A DNA stretch of 64,000 nt. Source: an uncultured Dehalococcoidia bacterium. Its GTDB lineage: Bacteria; Chloroflexota; Dehalococcoidia; Tepidiformales; Tepidiformaceae. A model generated the notes under the pieces. The model was not told where the DNA came from. It ran no database searches and was given only the letters and a program-made list of their open reading frames with translations. Location of the stretch: assembly GCA_938015525.1 (NCBI GenBank), contig CALLPC010000011.1, positions 62,001 through 126,000 on the forward strand. Direction: 5' to 3'. The position numbers and the translations under genes were made by a program. This document shows, one piece after another, positions 63,129-64,000 of this stretch (the stretch's first letter is position 1; every line of letters starts with the position of its first letter).

Positions 63129-64000
63129 GTGGCACCCCAGTTCGACGTCATCGTCGTCGGCGCCGGCCCGGCCGGCAGCACCGCGGCCCGTGAACTCGCG
63201 GCGTCCGGCGCCCGTGTTCTTCTCCTCGACCGCGCCGCATTCCCCCGGTACAAGGCCTGCGGCGGCGGCATCCCTCGCCGCACGGCGCGGCTCCTGCCCT
63301 TCCCGATCGACCCGGTCGTCGAGGACCAGGTCAGTCTCCTCGATATCGCCTGGCGTGGCCGCTATCGTTTCGTCCGCGATTCCGGCGAACCGTTCGCCGC
63401 GATGGTGATGCGCGAGCGGTTCGATGCCCTGCTCCTCGACCATGCCGGCCGGGCCGGCGCCGAATTCCGCCCCGGGAGCGCCGTCCGCTCGCTCGAAATC
63501 GGCCAGCCCTCTGCCCTGGTCCGCACCGAAGACGGCTTCGCTGCCTCGGCCGCCTGCATCGTCGCTGCCGACGGGGCGCACTCGCCCGTCGGGCGCATGG
63601 CCGGCCTCGGCCAGGACCTCGCTGAGTGCGCCGCGTACGAAGTCGAGGTCCGGGCGCCCGGTCCCCGGCTCCGCGCCGCCCGGGGAACGGCGTTCATCGA
63701 GCTCGGCTACCGGCCATGGGGCTACGCCTGGCTTTTCCCGAAGGCGGAGGTACTCTCCATCGGCATCGTCCTCCCGCCAGGGCAGGCCGGCACGATGAAA
63801 CAGCGGGTCGGCGCGTACCTCCGCCGGCTCGGTCTCGATACTGCCGCTGTTGCCATCGCGCGCGGACATAAGATCCGTTTCCGCCGCGGCGGCGAGCGCA
63901 TCGCCTCCGACCGCGTCATCCTCGCCGGCGACGCCGCCGGCCTCGCTGACGAATTCACCCAGGAGGGCATCTCCTACGCCATCGAATCCGGCCGCATCGC
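63129..64000 (+). CDS. Geranylgeranyl reductase family FAD-dependent oxidoreductase (3' partial)
   Basis: 290 visible residues from GTG 63129 (VAPQFDVIVVG), cut by the right edge. Rossmann FAD motif GAGPAGSTAA, CGGGIPRRT (the cysteine-containing CGGG of geranylgeranyl reductases), and the second FAD motif LAGDAAGLADEFTQEGI are visible. Members reduce isoprenoid double bonds in chlorophyll, archaeal or quinone/carotenoid lipids, or oxidise other substrates. Follows the M1-like gene by 45 bp. Confidence 0.88.
   Translation, partial: MAPQFDVIVVGAGPAGSTAARELAASGARVLLLDRAAFPRYKACGGGIPRRTARLLPFPIDPVVEDQVSLLDIAWRGRYRFVRDSGEPFAAMVMRERFDALLLDHAGRAGAEFRPGSAVRSLEIGQPSALVRTEDGFAASAACIVAADGAHSPVGRMAGLGQDLAECAAYEVEVRAPGPRLRAARGTAFIELGYRPWGYAWLFPKAEVLSIGIVLPPGQAGTMKQRVGAYLRRLGLDTAAVAIARGHKIRFRRGGERIASDRVILAGDAAGLADEFTQEGISYAIESGRI

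Overview
The window is a 64 kb, GC-rich (roughly 68-70% by eye), densely coded bacterial chromosome segment. It has about 56 protein genes and two tRNAs, and no insertion sequence, CRISPR array or rRNA. No gene-free stretch exceeds 300 bases. Gene content and protein style (TlyA-NadK-RecN operon, error-prone DnaE2, large FtsX permeases, acyl-CoA enzymes, SMARCAL1-like helicase, zinc-ribbon RNase HI) suggest an aerobic, probably thermophilic Chloroflexota lineage such as Dehalococcoidia/Tepidiformales. That placement is an inference, because no marker phylogeny could be run.

Layout: (1) 1-2.9 kb: zinc-ribbon protein, a large serine recombinase that has lost its active-site arginines, and a PD-(D/E)XQ nuclease-like protein. 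(2) 2.9-7.2 kb: acyl-CoA dehydrogenase and SDR on the minus strand, diverging from a biotin-dependent carboxyltransferase plus biotin carrier pair. (3) 7.2-9.25 kb: tRNA-Lys(TTT) and tRNA-Arg(CCT) flanking a SNF2 helicase, followed by an ECHDC3-like crotonase. (4) 10.1-20.2 kb: the standout region, a respiratory molybdoenzyme locus. It encodes a Tat-exported catalytic subunit, a small 88-aa protein, a beta subunit closely resembling NxrB of the Nitrospira/anammox-type nitrite oxidoreductase, a TorD-like chaperone, a haem-b gamma subunit with a C-terminal anchor and a polytopic membrane protein. It is preceded by a DUF2249 protein, a haem-copper-like membrane protein and a CRP/FNR regulator. 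Two CRP-like palindromes lie in front of the two plus-strand transcription units.

(5) 20.2-27 kb: membrane protein, TyrS, RibF, thioesterase and DnaE2, the last with a LexA-like palindrome upstream. (6) 27-37.3 kb: a LamG lipoprotein with 60-bp tandem repeats and a macrolide/lipoprotein-type ABC system, consisting of two ATPases and two divergent ~1120-aa FtsX permeases. (7) 37.3-45 kb: anchored protein, cyclophilin, a chemoreceptor with a His-rich membrane sensor, DinB, and an amidohydrolase-crotonase-MutY operon. (8) 45-50.6 kb: methyl-cycle and purine-salvage genes (AhcY, GNAT, PfkB kinase, MtnP, MtnA, Apt), the last five translationally coupled. (9) 50.9-55.7 kb: a ferric-reductase-like membrane operon, an M3 peptidase and a 2-hydroxyacyl-CoA lyase. 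(10) 55.8-64 kb: TlyA-NadK-RecN, RNase HI, SDR, an M1-like membrane metallopeptidase, and a geranylgeranyl-reductase-family flavoprotein cut by the window edge.

Working picture: the cell could take electrons from, or give them to, a nitrogen oxyanion (or related substrate) outside the membrane through the NXR-like complex, under control of the adjacent CRP-type regulator. The other regions are mostly housekeeping: carbon and acyl-CoA metabolism, S-adenosylmethionine by-product recycling, and DNA repair. Starts were moved from the longest open frames wherever a Shine-Dalgarno sequence, coupling or family length argued for it.
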